A DNA stretch of 64,000 bases from Macrosoma leucophasiata (taxonomy: Eukaryota; Arthropoda; Insecta; Lepidoptera; Hedylidae). The DNA is taken from NCBI GenBank assembly GCA_036365455.1, contig JAWQUS010000027.1, positions 20,758,501-20,822,500 on the forward strand, in the 5' to 3' direction. Position 1 is the stretch's first letter; every line of letters starts with the position of its first letter. A program made the translations under genes and the position numbers. The notes below the pieces were generated by a model. The model did no database searches. It was not told the origin of the DNA and was given only the letters and a program-made list of their open reading frames with translations. Shown in pieces: positions 41,657 to 53,280 of this stretch.

Positions 41657-41973
41657 AACTACGTTAAGAAAAACCGACTTCAAATCTAAAAAGTAAAAAA
41701 TAATACAGATTTAATATTAATTATATACTAGGTACCTATTATTTATATGTGTTATTTACTAATAGGATTGAAGTCGCTGCCAAGCCTTAAACAAATAATT
41801 ATATTTTAATCACTTAAATATGAATACAACCAGATTAATACAATGAACAAAACGTAACCGGCGAATCGTGGGTGTTTGCATGTATGCTTGAATGCATGCA
41901 TTTACCTCTGCCTACCCCTTCGGGGATTACAGGCGTGAAGTTACATTTTAAGTCGGTTTTTCTTAACGTAGTT
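41657..41973. mobile_element. MITE with perfect 24-bp terminal inverted repeats
   Basis: AACTACGTTAAGAAAAACCG continuing CACTT-type at 41657-41680 is inverted exactly at 41950-41973. A truncated SINE-B lies inside. No transposase. The motif AAAAACCGACTTCAAA is widespread in Lepidoptera as I recall. Confidence 0.75.
41848..41945 (+). mobile_element. SINE-B, 5'-truncated copy inside a MITE
   Basis: Last ~100 bp of SINE-B: CAAAACGTAACCGGCGAATCG ... GGGGATTACAGGCGTGAAG. Confidence 0.8.
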
Positions 41974-42570
41974 ATTTTTATTTAATACTTTTTAGTTTAT
42001 TGCTGCATTGTCAATAAGATTAATGTTCACATCAGTTAAATTTGTAAAATCTGACTCTTTTTACTTCGTGACAATAAGATAGGTACATAATTTAAACTGT
42101 TTAGATGTGTCGATACAAAATTATTACACGACTATACGAAATCAATGAAAAAAAAATATTGATTTTTGGGGAAAGTAATCATGGACTGTTAACTCTATGC
42201 ATTTATCCACGAAGGAGTAAATAAGCTGTGTTGTGGCGTCGATGAGTAAATATGTCATTGTCACTTGTTGTCATGCGCATTAGGACTATCTAGGACGTTA
42301 GTGGATTCAACGCATTGTTATGACAACACGTTGTCTATCTTATTCCTTTAGTTTGAGGTGAAAGTAAGTAAAAAATGCTCATAAAATAAAAACTAATGGG
42401 CCTACCTGTATAATATGTTTATGGGACCAATTCGAAACTATTGCGCATCAAACACAACAAGAATTACGTAAATCGGTCCAGAAATCTCGGCAAAATTGGC
42501 GTACATACAAAATATATATATATATATATACCGGCTGAATTGAGAACCTTCTCGTTTTTTTGAACTCGGT

Positions 42571-42820
42571 TAACAAACAAACAATCCCCATCAAGATGCT
42601 ATTGAACTTGTTTAAAATAGATCCAAAACTCTCAACCGGCCGACACCCATCAAAATTGGCGCAACTTGTTGGCACCGCGCCAGCGTCGTCCGTCGCTGCA
42701 GCCGATTGAATATCTCAGCCGACCAATGGACTGTGAAACGATAAACAGCTTGCAGCCGCTGCCCGGCTGTTGGGGACAACTTATGACATTGGATAAACGA
42801 AGTGGAAAGTGGTAAACATC
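42571..42820 (+). repeat. Direct duplication, copy 1 (partner 43303-43562)
   Basis: AAACTCTCAACCGGCCGACAC, GGCGCAACTTGTTGGCACCG, CCGTCGCTGCAGCCGATTG and GATAAACGAAGTGGAAAGTGG are shared at high identity. It is CpG-containing and unlike the TE families here. An (AT)n run precedes it at about 42505-42530. Confidence 0.85.
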
Positions 42821-43236
42821 AGATTATAATTTTGCGTGCTGATGTATCTGTTGCGAACATCAAACATTTTAATTCATCTAATTATTGTAAAAAATAATTG
42901 TCTCCGAACATACACAGATCGCTGGGTTACCGAGGTCATCCAGTACATACCTATTGTGATGAATGAATTCATCTTTGTACAGGTTTCCGTTAATGATATA
43001 CCGACTCATACTCATTGTCAATTTTTAGGTCTTTACCATTTTCTTAGTATAGCGAAACTGTCTTAGGACTGCCAAAGAACACGAAAATCTTATCAACTGT
43101 TACGGCCAAACACTCAAACGTCACTTAAATCTAAGTGGGACTTAAAAGTCTTCGGTCTTTATAAAATATGTTCAAACGATAGAGATAGCGCACATTTGAG
43201 CTTTGCTTAAAATTGAGTGACGTTTGAATAAATACA

Positions 43237-43562
43237 GACTCGCAATTTACAGCAAATCAAATCAGCCAAAAATATAAAACTTTTCAAACATTATATATAT
43301 AATAAACAAACAAACAGTCCCCCAATTAAGATGCTATTGAACTTTAAAATAGATCCAAAACTCTCAACCGGCCGACACCCATCAAAATTGGCGCAACTTG
43401 TTGGCACCGCGCCAGCGCCGTCCGTCGCTGCAGCCGATTGAATATCTCAGCAGACCAATGGACTGTGAAACGATAAACAGCTTGCAGCCGCTGGACCGGC
43501 TATCGGGTGCGATGTATAATGACTAATGTTAATGGATAAACGAAGTGGAAAGTGGTAAACAT
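43237..43562 (+). repeat. Direct duplication, copy 2
   Basis: Same 250-bp segment, with upstream GACTCGCAATTT..GCAAATCA.ATCAGCC also present before copy 1 (41590) where a MITE and other sequence now intervene. Confidence 0.85.
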
Positions 43563-44094
43563 TACATTAGATTGCGTGTGTCTATTGCTACTATCGTAAA
43601 CGCGAAAGTCACTTTGAGATTTAAAATCGTTTTAAAAATTGAAATGTAGGACAATAAATACCTATTACTTAGTATCGAGGACGTCATGCAGGTACTTAAA
43701 ATGAATACAAAATTTACCAGGCACATAGAGATTACAGAATAATTTAAGTAGATGCAAATGTGTATGCGTAAATTTTCTTTGATTAATCAAATAATTAAAT
43801 ATTCCACTTTCCTAACTTCAATTTCAGTCCTCCACGATTCCTCCACTTGAAATTTCCATCATTGTTTGAAAATTAAAAAAAGCGAAACCAGAAAAATTCT
43901 CCTTGTATTCGATGCAAGCATGCATAAGATACTTATAAAAAAAAATCAAAACGACAGTCATCAATAACAATGGCAATCAATTAATAGGTATAATAAATGT
44001 TATCCAAAATGACTCAAACGGCCGATTTTTTAAAGTACAAGTCGCACTTGACCGGTTTTACAAGAAGATAGATATTATTAGATTAATACAACAT
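43563..44094. other. Unannotated stretch
   Basis: AT-rich, no recognised content. Confidence 0.5.
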
Positions 44095-44520
44095 AACTTA
44101 TGGACTTATTACACGGCACCGTATTCAGTCAAAAATACGATAGCAAGGATCAGGGTAGTGTAATCGCATTTAGGGAGTTAGGGCCCTAATAAGGGCGACC
44201 GGAGCGGCCCGGTCAGCCTAACTACACACAGTACAAATATGAACAGTATGGAAACTAAGTACAAAATGTTCTAAACGGCACACTCACACAAACATGTGAC
44301 TGAGTTAGGGCTCTGTCGACCGGATAGTGTAATAAACGGCAACGGCGGCCACGCGTACCCTTTCTGCCGGACCCTGAATACCGTGTCGTGCAATAGCCTT
44401 TTTAACCTTTAATTCGAAGCGACCCCGAATCAAAGAGTAGGTACTCAGTCGCGAAATCATATTATTAAAGTCCACCCATGTGATGCCCGAGGCGGCTGCC
44501 ACAAACAGCGCACCGCCTGC
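44095..44520. repeat. Compound repeat: GGGAGTTAGGGCC unit, MITE-H piece, GC-rich part
   Basis: 44095-44205 is inverted at 60687-60785 (ACGGCACCGTATTCAG, AGGGTAGTGTAAT, GGGAGTTAGGGCC). 44224-44305 matches the left half of MITE-H (GTACAAATATGAACAGTATGG). 44310-44500 holds a 65-codon minus frame of unknown kind (MAAASGITWVDFN...). Confidence 0.55.
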
Positions 44521-45027
44521 AGGTGGGGAGATATTGTTTCATACATAAAGCCGAATTATAACGAAACTTGTGATTGAATAAGGGAAAACATTGAATGCTT
44601 CTTTTGTTTTCTAGATACCTAGGTTTTCAAACGATTTGTTTATGAATAACATTCTTTTTATGTAAATTAAGAAACAAACAAGAAATAAATACTATGGTGG
44701 TACGAGTGAAAACTGAAGTCCACAGACTTTCGAATAAAATAGAAGGATCTCAATGCAAAGTACCTACAAGTCTTCCAAAGTATCACACAAACGGAACACA
44801 GAAGCGCTGAATAATATTGAAAGGTCAAATACTGAAACGTCACCTAAATCTAAGTGACACTTAAAAGTCTTTTGTCCCTATAAAACACGTGCAAACGACA
44901 GAGATAGTTTATATCTCAAATATTGGTTGCCGTTTGAGTATTTGGCCATAAGAATATATATTTTTGAAGTGTTCCTATGTCTAAAACTATTGTACTTAGC
45001 AGTTGTCAGATCGCAAAAGTATTAGCG
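44521..45027. other. Unannotated stretch
   Basis: Contains AAATACTGAAACGTCACCTAAATCTAAGTG-type sequence also seen at 43.1 kb in part; no other content. Confidence 0.4.
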
Positions 45028-45553
45028 TTCATACGCACTATGCGGTTACCCGCAATGCGGCTAGGCGTCCGGCTGACCGCAAGCACAATTATGTCCGTAA
45101 TATTCATTTCTATGCGTACTGTGATGCGGCTACCCGCAGACAGCTCCGGTCGCTTGGAGGGCTGCGGCTCGAGTGACGGGCAGACGGCCACCCGGACGGT
45201 TGCTAATGTTGCTATACCGTCCACCGTCCGGTGCGTACGTGCGTATTACGCACTGTGCGGCTTAGTCTGCAGCGGCACGCCACTGAGTGACTGAGTGAGT
45301 ATGTGCACTTGGTACGTCTGGTTAAATGGAATTCGATACCGAAAACTTTTCTGTGTTTTTTCTTCTTTACGTAACTTCGTCCACGTTCATCTTTGAAATG
45401 GATCGATATGACCGCAAATCGCAACGGTTCTTCAACCTCACGTTGCGGTTACGAATGCGGCTGCTCGTGATCCGGATGTCCGCATTGGCAACCGCATCCT
45501 GCGGTCAGCCGTACGGCTAGCCGCATTGCGGGTAACCGCATAGTGCGTATGAA
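45028..45553. mobile_element. GCGG-rich element with about 55-bp terminal inverted repeats
   Basis: TTCATACGCACTATGCGGTT...ACCCGCAATGCGGCTAG at the left is inverted at the right (CTAGCCGCATTGCGGGT...AACCGCATAGTGCGTATGAA). Inside, short TGCGGTTACC / GGTAACCGCA words repeat many times, like subterminal transposase-binding sites. No transposase frame or clear target duplication seen. Confidence 0.75.
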
Positions 45554-46422
45554 GGCCAACGCCCTCACATCCTCAAGAATCGTTACATATAATGCTTATC
45601 AGCATTATGTTTGTATTCTCAGTTCTTTAGCAATTCAAGACCTTTAAGGCTAGGTTAACTATGCCAAACCAACACGGTTCGCCCCGAGGCAATCGTAACA
45701 ACTATGCGTCTTTAAGTCAACTTAATTAAATACCTCCGCTGCCAAGTTACGCCGTTCTGGAGCCTCACTCCTGAGTGAGGCTCGACGCGTAATATCGGTG
45801 ACGATAAGATATTGAATCTCACGTAAATACTAACGATTATGTGATGACAATACTTATTCAGAATAACATAAAAGTTAGATATATCCTGCTGGTATTCTAA
45901 CACAAAATTTTTTTCATTCAAATAAAGAACTTTTATGGAGTATCACGCAAAAAAATATCATACGCCGGATATATAATAAAAAAAATTTGCACATTAAAAT
46001 CAACTCAAATCTAGAAAACTAGTCGACCGACGGATGTGAAATGGTTACACAACTTCGCATTCAAATTTTGAATATTTTCTGTATTACTTCTTACTTATTT
46101 TTATTTAATAAGTAGCTTAAGCAATTCCTATACCTATATATCTAACAGATCAACATCTTGGTGTATTCAAAAATTTTATAAAACAAGTCATTTAATATTT
46201 AAGTCAACTTAATTAAATACTTCCACTGCCGAGTTCGGCGTTCTCGAGTGAGGCTCAACGGGTACCTAAAGTGGAATAAATCGAGAAGAGAAGGAATAAA
46301 TATTAAGTTATACAAATTGAAGACTTGAGCCCCAAATCCTTAATGTCTTCTCATAACTACAAGGTTTTAAAACGTAAAGTACACCGCTATTATCACTTCA
46401 GAGTGACAGAGATGTGAATGGC
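45554..46422. other. Unannotated stretch with one short direct repeat
   Basis: AAGTCAACTTAATTAAATAC, then CGTTCT..AG..GAGTGAGGCTC, occurs at 45714-45792 and 46201-46262. Confidence 0.5.
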
Positions 46423-46814
46423 AAAATGCGACATTCTAATCATTTGGCTGACGATCACTAAAAGGCTGCAACATCAACTGTGCAACAACAAGGTGCCAAT
46501 TCCAGCTATTGTCTTTCGAGTTTTAATCCGTGTCACGTGCATACACAAAGCTGATTGGTGAACTTCACGCGTCTCGTGTTATCATGCTCTAGTTAATTGG
46601 TTCGTGTATTTATTAATAGGCAAATGTCTGAATATACACCTATTTTCATTGCCATTTCATTCCTATTTTCATTAAAAAGCCAAAGGCGTGTCAATGCTAA
46701 ATGCGATTTCCTAATCATTTGTCTGAAGTCAACATCAAGTTTAGGCAACGTGCCAATTGCAGCTATTGTCTGTTGCGTTTTTATCCGTGTCACATACATA
46801 CCAAACGCTGATTC
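46423..46814 (+). repeat. Direct repeat pair
   Basis: 46423-46557 and 46699-46814 share CTAATCATTTG.CTGA, GTGCCAATT.CAGCTATTGTC and TTATCCGTGTCAC.T.CATA. Unknown origin. Confidence 0.65.
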
Positions 46815-47043
46815 AATGCAGTTGCATTGTAGCCTTAAGAAGTGACCCAGTTTGTCCAGAAATTAAATGGCCCAAAGAACCACGAAGGCAATTAAAACTA
46901 CCATTTATTTGGTCAATGAAGGGAAATGTAAATTATATTAAATAATATCGGTTTCGTCCACAGTTACGAATACCTACTCCTATTAGATTTAGAAAGAATC
47001 GTTGCAAGTATCATAATCTACTTTCAGCGGGAAGACGTTTACA

Positions 47044-47373
47044 CGCTGGACAAAAGCCTCCCCCAAAGATTGCCACAACGAACGGTCCTGGGCCTCGTCT
47101 CTCTCTCTCGTCTAGCTATAGCCCGCAACCTTCACCAGATCGTCGGTCCACGTCATGGGGGTTCTGCCTTCGCTTCGTCTTCCGGTACGCGATCGCCATT
47201 CAAGAACTCTTCTGCCCCAACAGCCGTCAGTTCTAGCTATATACTCTGCTCAATACTCTCTATTCGGTGAACTATGTCTGTTACTTCGGTTCTCATGCGG
47301 ATCTCTGAAGGAAACTCCAAAGCATAGCTCTTTCCATTGCCATCTGCGCAACCTTGAGCCATAGTGTGTTGAT
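47044..47373 (-). pseudogene. LINE fragment: C-terminus after the RT domain
   Basis: On the minus strand the translated pieces QMAMERAMLGVSLRD, RRVLEWRSRTGRRSEGRTP and TWTDDLVKVAG are the usual C-terminal signature of RTE/related LINEs (AMER.MLG.SLRD, GRPP..W.DD). Stops and frameshifts interrupt it. It represents a different LINE lineage from LINE-C. Confidence 0.75.
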
Positions 47374-47932
47374 ACTCTTTTTTAAGGTTATCATGTAATT
47401 GGCAACTAAAAGTCGGATTTTAGCTGCATTCTTTTGATGAGAAAATGTCTAAATTAAACCAGACTTAGAAGGTATTACCGACTATGGTAAAAAAACTGTA
47501 CTTAATAAAATATCTTACTTGTACTGAATTTCTCCGAAACTCTTTATTTCGAATTCAGTTACGGTCACGGATAGATAAATATTTTCGGATTATAAACATA
47601 GACGGTAGCCTACGTAGTCCGTATTTGTGAATAAAAATGTAGTCATCCGTCTGTGTGCGTCATACCTTATAACAGTCCCTGTAAGGCGGATCTCGTTGCT
47701 TCTAATTCGGTGTACCTAATTTAGCAACGAGCTAACCGTGACTGCGAGGATCTTGGGTCAAGGTAATTGTGATTTAGAAGGATAATGTGGGAACACGACG
47801 AAATTGTGTCGCAGTTTTTCAAAATTTATACATAAGTGGCTATTTCTTGAGTTAGACTTGAGCTTTGATTAAGATTTAATTTGGAAGTTTCTAATGTTTT
47901 ATGAACAAATATTAATTATAATAGTACTAATA
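47374..47932. other. Unannotated stretch
   Basis: AT-rich, no recognised content. Confidence 0.5.
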
Positions 47933-48249
47933 TCTATACAAATAAATAAAATTGGAGTGTCTGTTTGTAATATTAAAATAACCGCTTTTTACTAAATGGC
48001 ATATGTATGCATACACGGTACATATACCAAAACAACATTTTTTACAATTTTTGTCTGTCTGTCTGTCTGTTTGGCGGGGTTTATCTTGGGAACGGCTTTA
48101 CCGATTTTGACGGGACTTTCACTGGCAGATAGCTTATGTAATAAGGAGTTACTTAGGCTACTTTTGTACCAGCTGCGCCCACGACTTCGTCCGCGTAGAT
48201 ACTGAACAATCATAAATTCTCACGCGGGCGAAGTCGCGGGCACAGCTAG
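47933..48249 (+). mobile_element. Helitron-like non-autonomous element (partner 24604-24921)
   Basis: A|TCTATACAAATAAATAAAA start and GGGCACAGCTAG end, with a (GTCT)n run and TTTGGCGGGGTTTATCTTGG inside. The base after CTAG is A, not the expected T. Confidence 0.5.
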
Positions 48250-48691
48250 AAATAAGTTGTTCTAGTTCCCAAACTGATTAACCGACCCTTGCTTATCCCG
48301 CTAATTGAGAACCCGCCAGTCCATCCAAACACTGATGCTACGCGACAAACAACGGAATTGTTTTTGGAACTGTAATTAATCTTCATTTCTTTGCCGGACC
48401 ACTGTAGGCTTTATGAGATGTGCAGCTACTGTTTTGTGGTAAGTAATATAATTAAATAAGGATAAATTTTCCTTATCCTTATGGACAGTGGTCGTCGCAA
48501 TTAGTGAACACTTTCGACAACTTATTAATAAATATGTGAATGGGGAAGGAAAAATTTAACTCTTGAAATAACCCAACGATGCCGATACTTCTACAGTATT
48601 TTTTTAACCGGCTTCAAAAAGGAGGCGGTTCTCAATTCGCCTGTATGTTTTTTTTTTTGTGTGATACTGCACGACATTAATCGGAAGAAAA
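48250..48691. other. Unannotated stretch
   Basis: Ends with AACCGGCTTCAAAAAGGAGG and CGGTTCTCAATTCG near 48608, a common lepidopteran MITE end motif as I recall. Confidence 0.4.
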
Positions 48692-49008
48692 CATAGAGCA
48701 ACACGGGCCATCGGCTGCGGCGGACCGGAGGGCCATATACAGGCTTTCCCCTCTGTCAAAGTACAAGTAGAAGACAAGTGTTCCTACGCCTGTCGCCCAG
48801 ATGTTTAAATGTGTGCGTGAAATTGTTTATGTATTTTGTTAAAGTCAAGGGGTAAGTTTCGTAGTAATAGACGATTTTTGTAGTGTGTGGTGTGTATCAC
48901 ATGTAGTTCCCTCCGCAATAAATTACAGATTGTTTTGTATCGGTAATGAACGCTATGGCTACTCCCCTCCGGTCGGCCGTGGCGGCCGGTGGCCCGTGTT
49001 GCTCTATG
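48692..49008 (-). mobile_element. MITE-F, second copy
   Basis: CATAGAGCAACACGG / CCGTGTTGCTCTATG ends with extra GGCGGACCGGAGGG-type inverted parts. Flanks GAAGAAAA / GAAGGACA are a decayed 8-bp duplication. Inverted relative to the 5.5-kb copy. Confidence 0.8.
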
Positions 49009-49643
49009 GAAGGACATAACTGCATTACGTTTTCACACTTTCAGTTGCAAAACAGCATGGCTTCTGCTAAACAGTCTTTGGTCATATTTGCACAATTCTC
49101 TACTTTTTGTAATCACCAAACATGAACTGACGATGGTAACTTCACAAAAAATACAATCCTTTGTTTTTTGAGTACCAGTATCCAAGTAAATTTAAATTTA
49201 GCGAGCCCCAAGTACTACACCCAACACCTCGCATTCAGAAACGGTATGTAGATGATATGATACTCTGTCTCTAACACCCTGCTCAGGAAATCTAACAAAT
49301 TCAAAAGGAAGCTATCACAGATTTTACAAGTATTTTATTTATTTATTTATTTATTTACAGATTAGTAGACTGCAAGTTATACGAGCAATAGTCGATATAC
49401 GTATAAATTTTTTTTTGGAATACGGAACCATACATGGTACGTAGTCCGAACGCACTTGCCCAGTTATATGTAGATTTTAGATTATTTGTATTTATAAGAA
49501 CTATGTAGGTACTTACCTCCGCCTGCCTCCGCTACAAATACTGACTCCCGAATAAGCAATGTGTCACTGTTCAAGCATGACGAATTTGTCTCGATACACT
49601 CATCCGTAAAACTGGCGTCAGGCACTTGCTAAGTCTGATGTGT
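49009..49643. other. Unannotated stretch
   Basis: Contains a (TTTA)n run near 49331-49352. No other feature. Confidence 0.45.
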
Positions 49644-49776
49644 TCTTAGGTTTTCGCGTATCTCTACCAATCCGCATTGGAGCAGCGTGGTGGAGTAAGC
49701 TCCAGGCCTCTCCCCTAAAAGGGGAGAGACTCGGCCCAGTAGTGGGATGTATAATAGGTTGCCATTATTATTATTC
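49644..49776 (+). repeat. LINE 3' UTR-like segment behind a Penelope-like tail scrap
   Basis: GTGTTCTTAGGTTTTCGCG (inverse of the tail at 55278-55296) adjoins CCAATCCGCATTGGAGCAGC...GGTGGAGTAAGCTCCAGGCC and a (TTA) ending, shared with 61630-61727. Confidence 0.55.
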
Positions 49777-49837
49777 CACTTATTTATTGATAAAACTTAT
49801 TTAATAATTTTTTACATATATATGTATTAAAAAAAAA

Positions 49838-50013
49838 CAACAAATATATACCTGATATGTTCTTAGGTATATATTTGTTGAAATAAAACTATTTTTACAG
49901 TCCCGGGCAGACTGACCACGAAAGCTGAAAAGAGACCGAAACGTCGGGTTGATTTTAAAAATCATTTTAGTTAATATACGCGAGATAAATCCGTAAAAAT
50001 AGTTTTATTTCAA
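49838..50013. mobile_element. Penelope-like foldback, short copy, next to a 16-bp palindrome
   Basis: CAACAAATATATACCT and its exact inverse AGGTATATATTTGTTG flank TATGTTCTT at 49838-49880. The element at 49878-50013 has 21-bp inverted ends (TTGAAATAAAACTATTTTTA) and the core GAAAAGAGACCGAAACGTCG. See 54916-55296 for the longer copy. Confidence 0.6.
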
Positions 50014-50755
50014 TAAATATATACCTATATAAAAAAAAAATAGTGTGCCGCCGGCAGCGGGAGCAGGGTCCAAGCTAGCGGTGGTTAGGGATACAGAGAC
50101 AGGAACCTCCTCACTATGCGTGCCGTGCCGAGTACTGCTTTCTGTATCAGACCCTTGATCCATACACCTAGCGAGAGCCTCTTGAGATGTTGGTCGAGGC
50201 TCTTCGCTATCAGCCCGTTCACCGATATTTTTATTAAAAATATAAAACACGCACTCATTTGTCATTTTAAAAATGTGCTACAGATGTTATTATCAGATTT
50301 AGCTCTCAGAAGGGCATTATCTACACATAACAACGAAAACTTTGCGAGACATCGTTAATTCATAAAAAAAACAATATTATCACGCGTTAGATTACTCGGC
50401 CTGATCATATGATGCCATTAACGGTTATTGACCCCTCATTATCTGGAGAGCGCAAGTATCGAAACATCGGACGTAACTGTAGCGTAAACGTTATCCATTG
50501 ATAAATGTTTGACTTGCTAATGAACGTGAACTTGAATGTTATGCCGTGAGGGTCACAATGCGTGATTGACTTGATACACTCCAATGATCAGCCCAACATA
50601 GTCAATATCGATATGTAAATAAGCAAATACTAAACAGTTAGATTGAATTCTTTCTCCTGTGTTTGTGATTTAATTTTCTTTTTGGGATTCCTTAGCCTAC
50701 AAAAGCCTTTTGCTTATTTTGGACTGTGGAGTTCTTCTTTTGTGTGGAGGACTTC
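50014..50755. other. Unannotated stretch
   Basis: An 86-codon minus frame at 50005-50265 and short plus frames have no signature I recognise. Confidence 0.45.
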
Positions 50756-51010
50756 TTTTTTTTATGTTATGGAAGTGGCAAACAAGCATGCAGTTCACAT
50801 TGATGTGAAAGTGAAGACTGCAGCCTTTAGACACCCTTACAAAGACCAAGGTCAAAATGCAGATGCGTTACCACTCCTGAGGCCTAAGGTGTTATGCCTC
50901 TGTGCCGAAAATTACAAAGCCGTACATTACCACATGACGGAACACGATAGTGCTGAACACTACCATTTAGCGGCAAGTATATAAGTTAATGCGGTGGTGC
51001 CTACGCCCGC
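50756..51010 (-). mobile_element. SINE-A copy, head lost
   Basis: T-run, family body to GGTGCCTACGCCCGC, then unrelated CTTTTACTATCGCCC. Confidence 0.85.
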
Positions 51011-51128
51011 CTTTTACTATCGCCCTATTGGAATGGTTTGACAGCAATTGTTCGGTTGTCTAGTTGACTGCGCTAGTGGAAGAATTCTCTTTCAGTGGAA
51101 GAAAATTCCTCCGCTCCTGGGCGGTGGG

Positions 51129-51339
51129 ACAGTGCAAATATGAACAGTGTGGAAACTACGTACAAAACCTTGAAACGTCACACTCAACAAACATGCGCAT
51201 CGACGAGGCCTCTAAGCGGTTCTCGCGGTGCTGCAGTACTGAGTCACTCGCTACATCGAGCGTCGATGCGCATGTTTGTGTTAGTGTGCCATTTCGAACG
51301 TTTTGTACGTAGTTTCCATACTGTTCATATTTGTACTGT
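51129..51339. mobile_element. MITE-H, complete palindromic copy with target duplication
   Basis: ACAGTGCAAATATGAACAG...ACTACGTACAAAAC at the left is inverted at the right; arms are about 80 bp. GGCGGTGGG lies at 51120-51128 and 51340-51348 (8-9 bp), suggesting hAT or Mutator-type insertion. A half copy lies at 44224-44305. Confidence 0.8.
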
Positions 51340-51940
51340 GGCGGTGGGGTCGTCACGTCCCGACGCCACGATACATTTCAGGACGGATTTATTTCAGGCA
51401 ATTTAAGGACTCAGGATAACACCTCTTGAAGTATCGCCGAACATTTGATTTGACTCAACAAATGCGGTAACGTTTTACAATTCATTCATAAAATATAGGT
51501 TTGCTCCCGTGGGTCAACCACAACAAATTTATAAGGGGCCACCACACAATGAGTTATTTACTGACTGCGGTCTGATGAACAGATAAATATCAAAACAGTG
51601 TTTGTTCTCAATTCGTCGAAATCATTTTGAAAAACATCATATATAAAACCGAAAGTATGTATGTATGTATCTTCACGCCAGGTCCCTAACGGGGTATATC
51701 GGGTTCGCCTAAAACCGAAAGTAGTACAAAACAAATAGGGAGTCTTATTGCTAAATCAAGATTATAGGTATTCCAGACAATCTTCCAGATCAGAATACAC
51801 AAGGAAAATATGTAACAGGGAAGAGATAGTATCTAAGGTGTGTACAAGAATAAAAAAATCTCACGGGAGAGAATTTATTTTGACGAACTTTTTCACTTTG
51901 AATTTTGGTACGATAAGACAGGTCGCCATTATTTGCGTTC
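51340..51940. other. Mostly unannotated; LINE-C tail scrap at 51652-51700
   Basis: GTATGTATGTATCTTCACGCC and AGGTCCCTAACGGGGTA at 51656-51697 are the inverse of the LINE-C end. The rest holds no recognised feature. Confidence 0.5.
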
Positions 51941-51952
51941 ATGACGTCACTG

Positions 51953-52262
51953 CCTCGGTAGCCTAGTGGTAGCAGGCCACTACTACTACGCTGAGGTCCT
52001 GGGTTCGATTCCCGGGTAGGGGGTTATCAGAGATAATGGTGAAAAAGCCTTTATCTCTGGTTCTATTGGGATTTTTCCATTTTCTGGATATTTCCCAGTA
52101 CCTCAAAGTTTGGTAATGTGCCCGGAGATGTCAACAGGCTCACCACCTGTTACATGGGCCAAAACGTAACCGGCGAATCGTGGGTGTTTGCATGTATGCT
52201 TGAATGCATGCATTTACCTCTGCCTACCCCTTCGGGGATTACAGGCGTGAAGTTACGTTTTT
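51953..52262 (+). mobile_element. SINE-B, full-length copy with 12-bp target duplication
   Basis: CCTCGGTAGCCTAGTGGTAGC head, B box GGGTTCGATTCCC, tail GGCGTGAAGTTACGTTT. ATGACGTCACTG lies at 51941-51952 and 52263-52274. The duplicated locus at 52985 retains the empty site. Confidence 0.95.
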
Positions 52263-52905
52263 ATGACGTCACTGAGATAGTAAACATTACGTATGACTTT
52301 GCAAATCACCTGCGAATAGTTAAACTGCTTCGCTGTTCCGAGAAAACACGGTCGCGAATGTTATCTTTTTATACCAAATCGTACAACCTCACAAATCTAC
52401 TGGTGGTAGAGCTCCAGTGACGGAGCTCGCGGGCGTAGGCACCACCGCATTACCTAATATACTTGCCGCTAAATGGTAGTGTTCAGCACTATCGTGTTCC
52501 GGTCAGGTGGTAATGTACGGCCCTGTAATTTCCGGCACAGAGGCATAACACCCTTAGGCCTCAGGAGTGGTAACGCATCTGCATTTTGACCTTGGTCTTT
52601 GTGTGGGTGTCTATAGGCTGCAGTCATCACTTAACATCAATGTGAACTGCATGCTTGTTTGCCACATCAATTACATAAAAAAAAAAAAAAAATCGGTCAA
52701 ATGCTGCGTGTATGAAGGCAGTCGGCAACAACCGGTTCCATCGTTGAATTGACAAAACATGACATGTGTAGTTATTAACCTTGCAGTAGTATTGTATACA
52801 TACTATATTGCACTCTGTATCCCAATGCTAGGTAAGATTTACTTTGATGGTTTTAATCTTAAGAAAGCTGAGGTATTATCATCAACCTAAGAAACTGCTG
52901 CTTCG
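52263..52905 (+). repeat. Host tandem duplication, copy 1 (with SINE-A inserted)
   Basis: TGACGTCACTG..ATAGTAAACA, CGAATGTTATCTTTTTATACC, GCAGTCGG.AACAACCGG and GAATTGACAAAACATGACATG recur at 52985-53225, then beyond the LINE-D insertion at 56395. The unit is about 500 bp without insertions. Confidence 0.8.
52397..52693 (+). mobile_element. SINE-A, full-length young-looking copy
   Basis: TACTGGTGGTAGAGCTCC to TTACAT plus a 15-base A-run. AAATC occurs on both sides. The paralogue at 53117-53130 reads straight through (CACAAATCGGTTAAG), so the empty site is known. Confidence 0.93.
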
Positions 52906-52984
52906 TAAAAAAAATAATGAGAAATGCTCTACTTTAACGAACCTTTACGAGTATCACATCGAATTTTTTCGCGTTATCAGAGGC

Positions 52985-53225
52985 CGTGACTCGTGACGTC
53001 ACTGTTATAGTAAACAATGCGCCCTTCGCAAAAGCGCCTACGCATGGTACACTGGTTCGCTGTTGGAGAAAACACGGGCGCGAATGTTATCTTTTTATAC
53101 CAAATCGTACAACCTCACAAATCGGTTAAGTGCTGCGTGTCTGAAGGCAGTCGGTAACAACCGGTTCCATTGTTGAATTGACAAAACATGACATGTGTAG
53201 TTATTAACCTTGTAGTATTGTAGCG
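52985..53225 (+). repeat. Host tandem duplication, copy 2 (left part)
   Basis: Same landmarks as copy 1 without SINE-B or SINE-A. It is cut at TAGTATTGTAGCG (53213-53225) by LINE-D and resumes at 56382. Confidence 0.8.
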
Positions 53226-53280
53226 AACTCAAGATCAAAAATTATTGAGACAGCAACATTATTTTATAAAAATCTGGACA

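Noticed and set aside
44305..44502. Minus 65-codon frame as a small gene
   Set aside because: It lies in a compound repeat partly shared with 60.7 kb and MITE-H; no signature supports coding.
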